Shown: piece by piece, positions 48,064 through 56,806 of the stretch
Position numbering within the stretch: position 1 is the stretch's first letter
How the letters are laid out: each line of letters starts with the position of its first letter
Source of the DNA: UTCFX2 sp963788145
Lineage (GTDB): Bacteria; Chloroflexota; Anaerolineae; Anaerolineales; UBA4823
NCBI GenBank assembly: GCA_963788145.1
Contig: CAWBFQ010000003.1
Span: 744,001 to 808,000 of the forward strand
Direction of reading: 5' to 3'
DNA: 64,000 nt
Notes under the pieces: generated by a model
Databases searched by the model: none
The model's input: only the letters and a program-made list of their open reading frames with translations
What the model was told of the DNA's origin: nothing
Translations under genes and position numbers: made by a program

Positions 48064-49828
48064 GTGACTGAATTCAATGAAATGCTTACCGCAAGCCAGA
48101 GCCTCTTAGAACAGCAATCACCCCCAATTTTTGAATTGCGAAAGGCGCTCTTAGAAATCGAAGAACTCATTGGGGCTGGAGATTACCTGGATTACCCCAT
48201 CGCGGATCAGAGTCAGATCCAAAACCTGCGCCGCGATATTAAAGCCAGAATACGCCAGTTGGAAGACCTATCCTCCCTGACTTCGTCACCTGAAACCGAA
48301 AATCCATCATCCGGCACAAACTCCCCTCCCCTGGTCGGCCCATCTCCTCTCATTGCTCAGCAGCATGATCCCCAGGCAGAAAGGCTGATGGAAGAGGCTG
48401 AACGTTTGTTTTATGGTGGCCGCTATGCCGAAACGTTAAAGCTTTTCGATAAAGTCCTGCAATTCGAGCCAGGATGGGACCGCGCCCGCCAGCATCGAGC
48501 GGAAACCGAAAACTACCTCAGAACTGGCTATATTCCACCCGTTGCATTACCTCCAGAAGCGGCTTCCGCCTTTGGGAAAGCACAGTCCGCGGCCAGAGTT
48601 CGGTCGGTTCTCAGATGCTCTGAACATGCTCTCAAAAGCTCAGTCCGTCCTGCGCGAGTTGGGGATCCATCGTTGGCAAGAAGGCCTTGAATTTGAACAA
48701 AAACTGCAGGAAAATATCGACGCCGAAATCATTTTTGACGAGGGGTTACAGCTATTCTCCCTGGGTAGAATCGAAGACGCCATCGAAAAAGTGGAGACAT
48801 CCGCTCGTGCAACCGGCTTGCCGAAATACGCCGACAAAGCGCAATCATTGCGCAAAACCCAGGAGGTTATCCGGTCGATCAACGAAGGATTATCTTCGCC
48901 AAATATTGACCCCAAAATTGTGACCCAGGCAAAATCCGATCTGGATATTTTGGTTGGTGAATTTGGGGAAAACCCGGCGTTCCAACGGTTAAAAACACGC
49001 CTGGAGACGATCATCCCCAGGGCGCTTTCGCCGCTGCAAGATCAAGCTCAATCTCTTAAGGCTCAGGCAGAGCGAGCTGTAACTCTGGATGAAACGATCC
49101 ACCTGGCGCACCAGGCAAAGAACCAGTTGGATCAAATCCGTAATCTGATCGGGTTGGACGAAAATCTTGTTCATCTGCAAAATGAAATCGAAAAATTGTT
49201 GAAACAGATCACACGCTATCAGGACGAGTTGGCGCAAGCAAATGCGGCATACGAAAATAACAAGCGTTGGCCGATTCAAGCAGCGCGCATCAGCCAGGAG
49301 GTGCGCCAGAGATTTCCAAATGATCCGAATGTTATTCGCCTGAATCGATCCTTGGGAGGTTTCTTCCTGGCTTCTTCCCTGATCAAAGTTAGCCTCATAA
49401 TAATTGCACTGATCATCTTAGCGCTATCAGTATATCTGGGTGTTGGAAAGTTCAGGTCTTATCTGATTTCACTTACACCCACCGTCACGCCCACAGCCAC
49501 CATGACGGCAACCATTACACCCACAAACACGCCAACACCGACCTTCACGCTGACGCCCACAGCCACATCCACATTAACACCGACCCCTACGCCCTTCCGA
49601 GGGGTTGCCTTGAGAGATTTATGGGCACGCAGCGGATGTTATGAGGGCTTTAACGCGATTGGGAGAATTCCCGCCGGAGGCTATTTGCGATTCTTGCCAG
49701 ACGAAAGGCGGTTTGATACCTTCAATCGCGAGTGTGTATTGGTCGAATTTCAGGGAGACGAGCGATCCATCATTGGATGGATCTTAATCGCGGATGTCGG
49801 CAGCGCGCCTCAAACGCCAGCTCCATGA
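48064..49828 (+). CDS. TPR-like/coiled-coil membrane protein with C-terminal extracytoplasmic domain (frameshifted near 48598)
   Basis: The GTG start follows the kinase-like stop at once, with GGAGG just upstream. The corrected protein is about 587 residues. Residues about 110-160 look like a TPR unit (AERLFYGGRYAETLKLFDKVLQ); long helical, partly coiled-coil segments follow, then one membrane helix (VSLIIIALIILALSVYLGV near 49390-49440), a Thr/Pro-rich linker (about 49480-49600) and a small C-terminal domain with two Cys outside the cell. An extra base near 48598 breaks the frame between AQSAAR and FGRFSDALN. It is the third gene of the cassette and may link the kinase-like protein to the cell surface. 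Confidence 0.65.
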
Positions 49829-50196
49829 TTTTTCTCATCGGGTCGATATTTTGCAGCGACCTCTCGTAACTTGTTAAATCCGATTGGCTTAATCAATACC
49901 TGATCGGCATGAACTCGTAAGAATTCGCTTTGGGTTGTGTCTGCGCTGACTATTAATACGCGTGTATTCGAGAATTTCTCGTTTTTTCGAATTTCATGCA
50001 GGATATTAATCCCCGAAATACCCGGTAAATGTAAATCGAGTACAATCAGATCGGGCGCTTCTTCTTTCAATTGCTCCATCGCCTGGATACCATCCCGAAT
50101 CACAACCGTCTCGAACTGCGCCTCCCGTACTGCGGTTGAAAATATCTGCGAAATGATCTCGTCATCCTCAATAATTAATGCTAGTGGTAGTTTCAT
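49810..50196 (-). CDS. CheY-like response regulator
   Basis: This single receiver domain has 128 residues. It shows the acidic pair IIEDDE, the phospho-acceptor Asp in LIVLDLHLPG, a Ser in VLIVSAD and the conserved Lys in VLIKPIG. There is no output domain. The ATG at 50196 overlaps the stop of the histidine kinase (ATGA), which fixes the start; a longer frame to 50211 is less likely. Its partner is the upstream kinase. The 3' end overlaps the convergent TPR gene by 19 bases. Confidence 0.9.
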   Translation of the reverse strand: MKLPLALIIEDDEIISQIFSTAVREAQFETVVIRDGIQAMEQLKEEAPDLIVLDLHLPGISGINILHEIRKNEKFSNTRVLIVSADTTQSEFLRVHADQVLIKPIGFNKLREVAAKYRPDEKNHGAGV

Positions 50197-51958
50197 ATGT
50201 TTCTGTCCCATATCGGTTCTTTAGATAATATCACTGTAAAGACGCTACCCTTGCCAACTTCGCTCTCCATTTTTATTTGCCCATCCATTAATGAAGTCAG
50301 TTGCTTTACAATTGATAACCCTAAACCGAATCCGCTTTCTTTTTGGGGTGAAGCCGAATCGGCTTGATGAAATGGATTGAAAATCAGTCGTTGCAGATCT
50401 TTAGGTATCCCCACTCCCGTATCGCTCACCTGGAATGCAATATGATCACTGTCCGTCATGAAAACTCGCAGTATGATCTCTCCTTCGAGTGTGTATTTGA
50501 TTGCGTTATCCAATAAATTCACAATGATCTGGTAAAGGCGGAAGAATCTCCCCGAATTTTCACGGGGACATCCGACATGAACTCCCATCGTAATTTCAAC
50601 CCCTTAACCCGAGCCATGGGCTTGGCATGATCAATCACCTTATTCAACAGATCAGAAAGAGGAAATTCAGTAATGTCCATCTTGAAGATGCCTCGCTCCA
50701 GTTTTGATTGCTGAAGGAGATCGTTCACCATTCTGGTCATATGCTGCGTACTGTCCGAAATCATCCGGACCGCCTCGAGCTGCTTCTCGGTAAGAGGGCC
50801 GTAAACGCCATAGTCCAACATCTCCGCTATTCCAAGAATGCTCGTTAATGGAGATCTAAGCTCGTGCCCCACTTTTGCCAGGAATTCTGTCTTGACTTGC
50901 GCCAGCCCAATCGCTTCTCCCGCCAGCTTGTCACCAGTGATATCCTGTAAAATGATCAGCCTGGCAATGACCGCATTTCGGCGACGGTTCCAGATCGGTG
51001 AAATCTGCAAATTGTAATATCTTCGCAATCCGCCAAGTACCACCGGAACGTCATGGTTCATTTCGAGTTTTATATTATTTATGTCTGCTTCTTCGCCCCA
51101 CCATTCAAAAATTTGACCGATTGATTCCCCTTCTTGGTGACCGCCCAATAAAGAAATTGCCGCGCTGTTTAGATCGATGATCCGGTCTTTGGGATCTAGA
51201 ATAATCGCAATTGAATCCATTTGATGAATCATCGGCTGTGGCGCAACGGGTATCAGATCAAACAACCGGAAACGATAAATGGCAACTCCTAATAGAATTG
51301 CACTGATTGTAAAAGCAAATGGACTTAAATCAAGCTGAGGGATAGGTCGGATATGAATCAAATAGAGCAGATTCGCCAACCATGGCGCCAAAAGGCTGAT
51401 TAGAATTAGATTTAATTGCCAGCGAAAAGCGCCTCGTCTATTAAGCATAAATTGAACAAGGGTCAGCGAACCCCATGTCAATAAGCTGTAGGAATACAGA
51501 AGATTGATCCACCAAAAAACCCCATATTGTTTGACAGACATTGTTACCAGACCAACGCTATCCGATAATTGATATTCTTGCCAAAACATTCCGTGGGTCT
51601 CATTCGTAAAGGCCATGAGGATTGTGAGCAGCGGAACAATCAAGAATAGAATCTTCTTATTGCCATCTACTATGCTTGCCTGGCTGGAATACGTTAATGA
51701 GAAGAATAACCACCCCACTGGAATGGCGGCAATCCCAACATATTCGAGTTTAGCCCAGAAAACCTTTGTTGCCAAATCCGGAGAAAGGATCTCCAAGGCA
51801 TATGTCAGGGTCCATCCGGCGATCGCTAAAACCATTATGATGAAAAAATTGGCGCCTGGAGCATCCTTCTTTCGGCTGACCACCAATACCAATATCATCG
51901 AAATGGCTGTTGACAAGAACAGCAGGAAGGCGAAGAATATTGTCGTACGATCCATCAT
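50193..51958 (-). CDS. Membrane histidine kinase with 7TM N-terminal sensor (frameshifted near 50548)
   Basis: The corrected length is about 588 residues. About 225 N-terminal residues form seven membrane helices of the histidine kinase N-terminal 7TM type. A PAS domain follows (SIAIILDPKDRIIDLNSAA), then HisKA with the phosphorylated His in VGHELRSPLTSILG, and a HATPase domain (NLLDNAIKYT, DTGVGIP, GFGLGLSI). A C is missing near 50548, between GDSS and RLYQIIVNLLDN. It ends at the start of the response regulator gene, and the pair form a two-component system; the signal is unknown. Confidence 0.9.
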
Positions 51959-52108
51959 TCAGAAAAACCTCTTTATTGCTTGCTGGTTATTATATCGAAT
52001 AATCGCCTGTACTCAGAAAGCAATGATGCCAATTTTTAGTAAACCGGGGAGTATGATACACTTAAAGCGCAATCCATCTCAATTTCCGAAATAGAAGAGT
52101 AATCCTAC

Positions 52109-53356
52109 ATGAAAAACGACATTCAAAAATACCTGCAAGACGAAATGCCTCGATATTTGGATCTATTGCGCAAAATGGTTGAGATCAATTCCTTCACCAC
52201 CAATCCGGCAGGCGTGAACGACTTGGGGATGTTTACAGCCGGTAAATTCGCTGAGCTGGGATTCCGGGCAGAGTTCGTCCAATCCATTAATCCTGATTTT
52301 GGCAAACATTTGTTTTTATTCTCACAACCTGATCCGGCTGCAAAAGATCCTTCCACGCCGTTAGATTCGATTCTATGTATCGCCCATCTGGATACCGTAT
52401 TTTCTTCAGACGAGGAGAAAGCAAACGACTTTTCGTTCAGAATAGAAGGGGATCGGGCTTATGGCCCTGGCACGGTGGATATCAAAGGCGGTACAGTCAT
52501 GATTTTCATGGTGCTGGACGCTCTACGAAAATTCTTCCCCGATTCCTTTGAACAGACCAGCTGGGTGATTGGCCTGGATGCATCCGAAGAAACCCTTTCG
52601 GACGATTTTGGAAAAATCTGTCTGAGCAAAATCCCCAAGAATACATCTGCCTGTCTGGTTTTCGAGGGAGGAACCCCAAATCCGGCGGCGTATCCGCTCG
52701 TAACATGCCGAAAAGGAAGGGCTGAATTCCTGGTTAGTGCGGAAGGTCGAGGCGCTCATGCCGGAAATTTCCACAAACATGGCGTTAATGCCATTGTCCA
52801 GTTAGCTCAAACGATTCAGGAGATCGCCGCTTTAACAAACTACTCGGATCAATTAACCTTTAATGTTGGCGTGGTGAATGGCGGTAGTGTCGTCAATCGA
52901 GTGCCGCATCACGCTCAAGCCACCGTCGAAATGCGAGCCTTTTCCCCTCACATTTTTCAGAGCGGTATCGATGCAATCTTATCTCTGGATGGGACATCAT
53001 CCATAACAAACCAGGATGGCTATCCCGCCAAAGTATCGGTCAAGATGATCGCTCGATCCGAACCCTGGCCGCGGAATCCGCAAACCGATAGGCTCTACAA
53101 TGTCTGGAAGAAAACCGGAGCCGGACTGGATATGAAAGTCATCCCGGAGGAAAGAGGTGGCTTATCGGATGGGAATCTGCTCTGGCAGCATTTTCCGGTA
53201 TTGGATGGCTTAGGCCCATCTGGAACAAATGCCCACTGCTCGGAGCGGACAGCAGACAAAAGTAAAGATCAGGAATACGTACTGCTCCCCTCGTTCATTC
53301 CGAAAGCAATCCTGAATATTGATTCGATTTTGCAGCTTCTGAATAGACCAGCCTGA
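52109..53356 (+). CDS. M20 family zinc peptidase (glutamate carboxypeptidase-like)
   Basis: The 415-residue protein has the M20 metal ligands in order: AHLDT, GPGTVDIKGG, DASEETLS and a C-terminal GTNAHCSE. A dimerisation insert lies between. It resembles carboxypeptidase G2 and related peptidases that cleave C-terminal amino acids from peptides. No signal peptide is seen, so it should act in the cytoplasm. It is divergent from the histidine kinase gene and convergent with the copper chaperone gene. Confidence 0.85.
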   Translation: MKNDIQKYLQDEMPRYLDLLRKMVEINSFTTNPAGVNDLGMFTAGKFAELGFRAEFVQSINPDFGKHLFLFSQPDPAAKDPSTPLDSILCIAHLDTVFSSDEEKANDFSFRIEGDRAYGPGTVDIKGGTVMIFMVLDALRKFFPDSFEQTSWVIGLDASEETLSDDFGKICLSKIPKNTSACLVFEGGTPNPAAYPLVTCRKGRAEFLVSAEGRGAHAGNFHKHGVNAIVQLAQTIQEIAALTNYSDQLTFNVGVVNGGSVVNRVPHHAQATVEMRAFSPHIFQSGIDAILSLDGTSSITNQDGYPAKVSVKMIARSEPWPRNPQTDRLYNVWKKTGAGLDMKVIPEERGGLSDGNLLWQHFPVLDGLGPSGTNAHCSERTADKSKDQEYVLLPSFIPKAILNIDSILQLLNRPA

Positions 53357-53364
53357 AAAGTAGC

Positions 53365-53862
53365 CTAAGGCGCCCTAACCTCGGCCTGAATGGTAATCTC
53401 GCCGCTCTTTTCGAAGACCAGGGTCAGTTCAACCCGATTTCCTGGTATAAGGTCTTCCTTCAAATCGATCAACATGACGTGGAATCCTCCAGGCTTTAAC
53501 TCAGCCTGTCCGCCAGCCGCGATTTCCACAAAATCCACCGGCGTCATGCTCATGATCTCCCCTTTCATTTCACTTTTGTGCAATTCGACCACTTTTGCAA
53601 CCGGGCTTCTTGCGCTTACCAATCGATCCGCTTCCTTACCATTATTGACCAGGGTCAAATAGGCAGCGCTGTTAAATCCCATCCCGGCTTCCATGTGCTC
53701 GTTGCCGGGCTGCATCGTATTTTGAGCCCCCATACCTGCCGTCGCTGCGCGCACCCATGCATTCTGGATTTCTATTTTGCTCGAGCTGGAACTTGAAGGT
53801 GAACCGCATGAGCTTAATAACAGCAGAAATATAAATACCAGAACGACCGACTTATTCTTCAT
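53365..53862 (-). CDS. PCu(A)C copper chaperone lipoprotein
   Basis: It is a periplasmic-side or surface copper carrier for cytochrome oxidase assembly. The start at 53862 follows GAGGAAGG and gives a lipoprotein signal (LLLLSSC). The core carries the copper ligands of the family: His and Met in ELHKSEMKGEIMSM, and the later HVM in GGFHVMLIDLK. About 165 residues, a normal length. A longer frame to 53898 would add a 12-residue tail before the signal and is unlikely. Confidence 0.88.
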   Translation of the reverse strand: MKNKSVVLVFIFLLLLSSCGSPSSSSSSKIEIQNAWVRAATAGMGAQNTMQPGNEHMEAGMGFNSAAYLTLVNNGKEADRLVSARSPVAKVVELHKSEMKGEIMSMTPVDFVEIAAGGQAELKPGGFHVMLIDLKEDLIPGNRVELTLVFEKSGEITIQAEVRAP

Positions 53863-53894
53863 CAGAACCTTCCTCGGATAAGTAATTAATAGTA

Positions 53895-55040
53895 TCAATG
53901 AGATTTCAAAACCTTGATCTTCTTTTCGATTTTTGTGCGAGTTTTCCGACCCAACTCAATCAGCTTCTTTTCCCAAGACCTTCGAAACAGGATATCTCTT
54001 AATACGGTCACCGTTTCAGGATAGGTATTTTGTTGTTCCAGGCTCTCAAGCGCTATGTACAATAAATCTTTTTCCGGACTGCTGATCCTTTTATAGAGCG
54101 AAAGCAATCGCAGGTCAAGTGGTCTTGGAAAAACTTTCATATGTGGATATACACCGGCTACTTGCGCATACACCATCGTGCGCAAACACTTCTCACACCG
54201 GCCGCAGTTTAATCCTTTTGCAGGATAGCGTAAACAGATCCGCAGCGTCTCGCAAAAAGTATCATATTGGCCGGAAAATTTAATTTCCTCGATCTTATCG
54301 ACGCCAAAATCGGCGTGATGAAACTCGGCGCAATCTGAACTCCAATTGGGATCCAATAACGGGTGTACCCCAGATGGACGGAGATTGCGTGGACTACCAT
54401 TAGACGCCAGATAATATGTTGTAAATTCCGGAGAAAGGGTGTGACCGACGCCGGCAATTACGCTTCCATGTGAGAAAGTCCAGGCTGCGTAACGTTCACT
54501 GAATTGGCGTGCGTTGGTCTCAACAAAAATCACCTGCTTATTAAAATGCTCGCCGATTGAGCGGATATTATCCTTCATTCTACGGCGCATCGATTGTTGT
54601 TCCAGGGGGATATCAAAACCGTCGATATTGATCAATGCGTCGACCTCATCCTTGCGGCGGAGGAATGAATAATAAGAGTCAACTCCAGCCGAAAAGAAAA
54701 CACCCGTCTTTCCCCCAGGGCAGACTTGGTTTTCCCTTATCTTGAGATGACTATAATCCAGTTCTCCATAATTGGGCTTCCATGACCTGAAGACTTGTTG
54801 GATCGCTTTCAATCCATCTACAAAGCGATGATTGACTTCACCCTCATATTCGATCCGCTCAAGCTTCAACTTCATTGCGGGTATCAACGCCAAAGATAGA
54901 AAGGCTTCTGGATTGGGGGTTAATTTAGCTTCAGGAGTTTGATAGAAAACTTCGAATTCATCTGCTCCAATCTGTATCAGAGCAGATATTCGATGACCAT
55001 CTAAACTAGATTGAATTGTCCCAATAGATATTGACTTCAT
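53895..55040 (-). CDS. PP-loop ATPase (ExsB/QueC-like) of unknown role
   Basis: The 381-residue protein carries a PP-loop-like ATP pyrophosphatase motif SAGVDS (the usual form is SGGxDS) near residue 118, and a Cys-rich motif NCGRCEKCLRT near residue 300 that could bind zinc. QueC makes 7-cyano-7-deazaguanine; this protein is longer, with an N-terminal about 110 residues not seen in QueC, so I do not assign that function. It may adenylate a carboxylate or sulfur carrier. It stands alone upstream of the PCu(A)C gene, which starts 33 bases downstream. Confidence 0.6.
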   Translation of the reverse strand: MKSISIGTIQSSLDGHRISALIQIGADEFEVFYQTPEAKLTPNPEAFLSLALIPAMKLKLERIEYEGEVNHRFVDGLKAIQQVFRSWKPNYGELDYSHLKIRENQVCPGGKTGVFFSAGVDSYYSFLRRKDEVDALINIDGFDIPLEQQSMRRRMKDNIRSIGEHFNKQVIFVETNARQFSERYAAWTFSHGSVIAGVGHTLSPEFTTYYLASNGSPRNLRPSGVHPLLDPNWSSDCAEFHHADFGVDKIEEIKFSGQYDTFCETLRICLRYPAKGLNCGRCEKCLRTMVYAQVAGVYPHMKVFPRPLDLRLLSLYKRISSPEKDLLYIALESLEQQNTYPETVTVLRDILFRRSWEKKLIELGRKTRTKIEKKIKVLKSH

Positions 55041-55099
55041 ATTTCATCCATCGATCAGTTTGGATTAGTAATCAAATCTGATCTCATAAGAAATAAAGT

Positions 55100-56806
55100 T
55101 CACCATAAACGATTGATGGTAATGATCGGTCCCTTGGAATTTTCCCGGATGACATTCAAATCAGAAAAATGTCCCGCTGCCGAACTCCAGGTCTGCATAA
55201 AAACCCACCCCTGCCACTTCCACACGGTCAAGGCTTGTTCGCCATTCCCGCGCGCCTCTAAGACGATCAGTTCCTCGGAGCGATCCGCATCCAGGTCCGC
55301 CAGGTCAATTTCGAGAATTGGATAGGCGACAGCCGACCCACCCCAAACCTGGCGATAAACGCCGCCGCGATAACCGATCAAGAAGGGATGACTCTTCATC
55401 TCTCCCCGAGCGTCTCTCTTCTCCAAAGCAAGCGCCAGTTCTTGCCTGCCATCATTATTCGGGTCTCCCACTGCAAAATCCAACACATTCCACTCGGATG
55501 GGCTTTGCCAGGCGATCTTATCTCCTCCGTAAATAAAGGCATGTCCATTCTCAAGCAGTACCCGTTCAGCGGTCCCATCGCCGGTGAGATCGGCTTGATT
55601 GTTCTTATCGGCGTGTGTTTGTTCAGGATGATCCATCATCTGAGACTTACATTGATCTATCGAACAAGATAACGCCAATAGTGTTGGTTTTGGCCGAACA
55701 GAATCCAGATGAGGCTTTGCTGCATCTGTACCCATCCACTTTGGCGCCGGTCCATTTTCCACCGCCAAAGGTCTTACGGCTCGTAGACCATGTTCGTCAA
55801 AATAAAACTTCAGCGCCAGTCCAAATTTTACCCGATCTTCGTATTGATCAAACACGAAATTTCCTAGGCTATACGCAATAAAACCAATCCTGTTTTTTGT
55901 CAAATCGGGTTGATAAATTTCAGTCTCTTGCACGACGTGGGGATGGCTCCCGATCACCACATCCGCCCCAGATTCGATCAGTTGATGAGCCGCTCTCTTC
56001 TGGGCTGATCCAGCGTGCAGTTCATATTCCTCCCCCCAATGCACATACACAACCACAATATCCGCTGTTTTTCGAATATCTCCTAAAACCGGTTCAATCG
56101 CATGGATGTCCCAATTCGCAACAGACCACCCTTCAGCCTGTTCTTGACCAAATTGAATATTCGGTTGATTCACGCCATTCACAGCCATCAACGCTATGCG
56201 CAGGCTGCCTATCTGACGCACGACCGGTTGATAGGCCTCCTTTTGGCTGGTTCCAACTCCAATCACCTGCATATTAGCATCGATCAGCAAACCGGCAGTA
56301 TGCTCAAGGCCCATTTGTTCCAGATCGAGGCTGTGATTATTTGCCAGGCTGACCACATCGAATCCCGCCTGGTGCAGGTTCTGCGCGGATCTTGGGGGAG
56401 CAACCAACATGATAGGACTGGAAGTTGAATAGTTCTGCTCAACCCACTCATTATATCCATCGTCCATTACCCCCTCAAAATTACCCACAGTCAGATCTGC
56501 CTCCATCAATAAGGAGGAGACACTCTGAAAGGGCTGTTCGACGCGCGCCGCCCCACGTCCAAGCATAATATCCCCCACAGCAATCATCTCCATCAGAGAT
56601 TCATCGGGTGATGGTTCTTCCCCGTTTCTGAGGAAGAACCATCCGAGCTTTTCGCTGCTGCGATTCAATAGGTTCGAACTACCGCAGGATAAACAGCCCG
56701 CTGCCAGCAGGATTCCTAACCCAATAGCACGCAGGATTTTGAAGCCGTTGATAGCGACCAATGAAGCAATCTCGCTGTCTTTCTTGATCGTGAACCTCTT
56801 GCTCAC
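55100..56806 (-). CDS. CapA-like lipoprotein with C-terminal FG-GAP-like repeats
   Basis: The protein has about 568 residues. The GTG at 56806 overlaps the stop of the DUF3160 gene (GTGA), which fixes the start; the longer frame to 56851 is less likely. A signal with a Cys (LLAAGC) suggests a lipoprotein. The CapA domain has AVGDIMLGRG, NFEGVMDD, VVSLANNH and VIGSHPHVVQ, a metallophosphatase-like fold used in polyglutamate or capsule handling. The C-terminal about 180 residues show DxDxDG-type repeats such as ADLTGDGTAE and GDPNNDGRQE, as in FG-GAP/VCBS proteins. It is coupled to the upstream DUF3160 gene. Confidence 0.82.
   Translation of the reverse strand: MSKRFTIKKDSEIASLVAINGFKILRAIGLGILLAAGCLSCGSSNLLNRSSEKLGWFFLRNGEEPSPDESLMEMIAVGDIMLGRGAARVEQPFQSVSSLLMEADLTVGNFEGVMDDGYNEWVEQNYSTSSPIMLVAPPRSAQNLHQAGFDVVSLANNHSLDLEQMGLEHTAGLLIDANMQVIGVGTSQKEAYQPVVRQIGSLRIALMAVNGVNQPNIQFGQEQAEGWSVANWDIHAIEPVLGDIRKTADIVVVYVHWGEEYELHAGSAQKRAAHQLIESGADVVIGSHPHVVQETEIYQPDLTKNRIGFIAYSLGNFVFDQYEDRVKFGLALKFYFDEHGLRAVRPLAVENGPAPKWMGTDAAKPHLDSVRPKPTLLALSCSIDQCKSQMMDHPEQTHADKNNQADLTGDGTAERVLLENGHAFIYGGDKIAWQSPSEWNVLDFAVGDPNNDGRQELALALEKRDARGEMKSHPFLIGYRGGVYRQVWGGSAVAYPILEIDLADLDADRSEELIVLEARGNGEQALTVWKWQGWVFMQTWSSAAGHFSDLNVIRENSKGPIITINRLW

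Noticed and set aside
49480..49600. Repeat-like ACC/CCC-rich stretch
   Set aside because: It encodes the Thr/Pro linker of the membrane protein; the base pattern is explained by codon repetition rather than a DNA repeat element.
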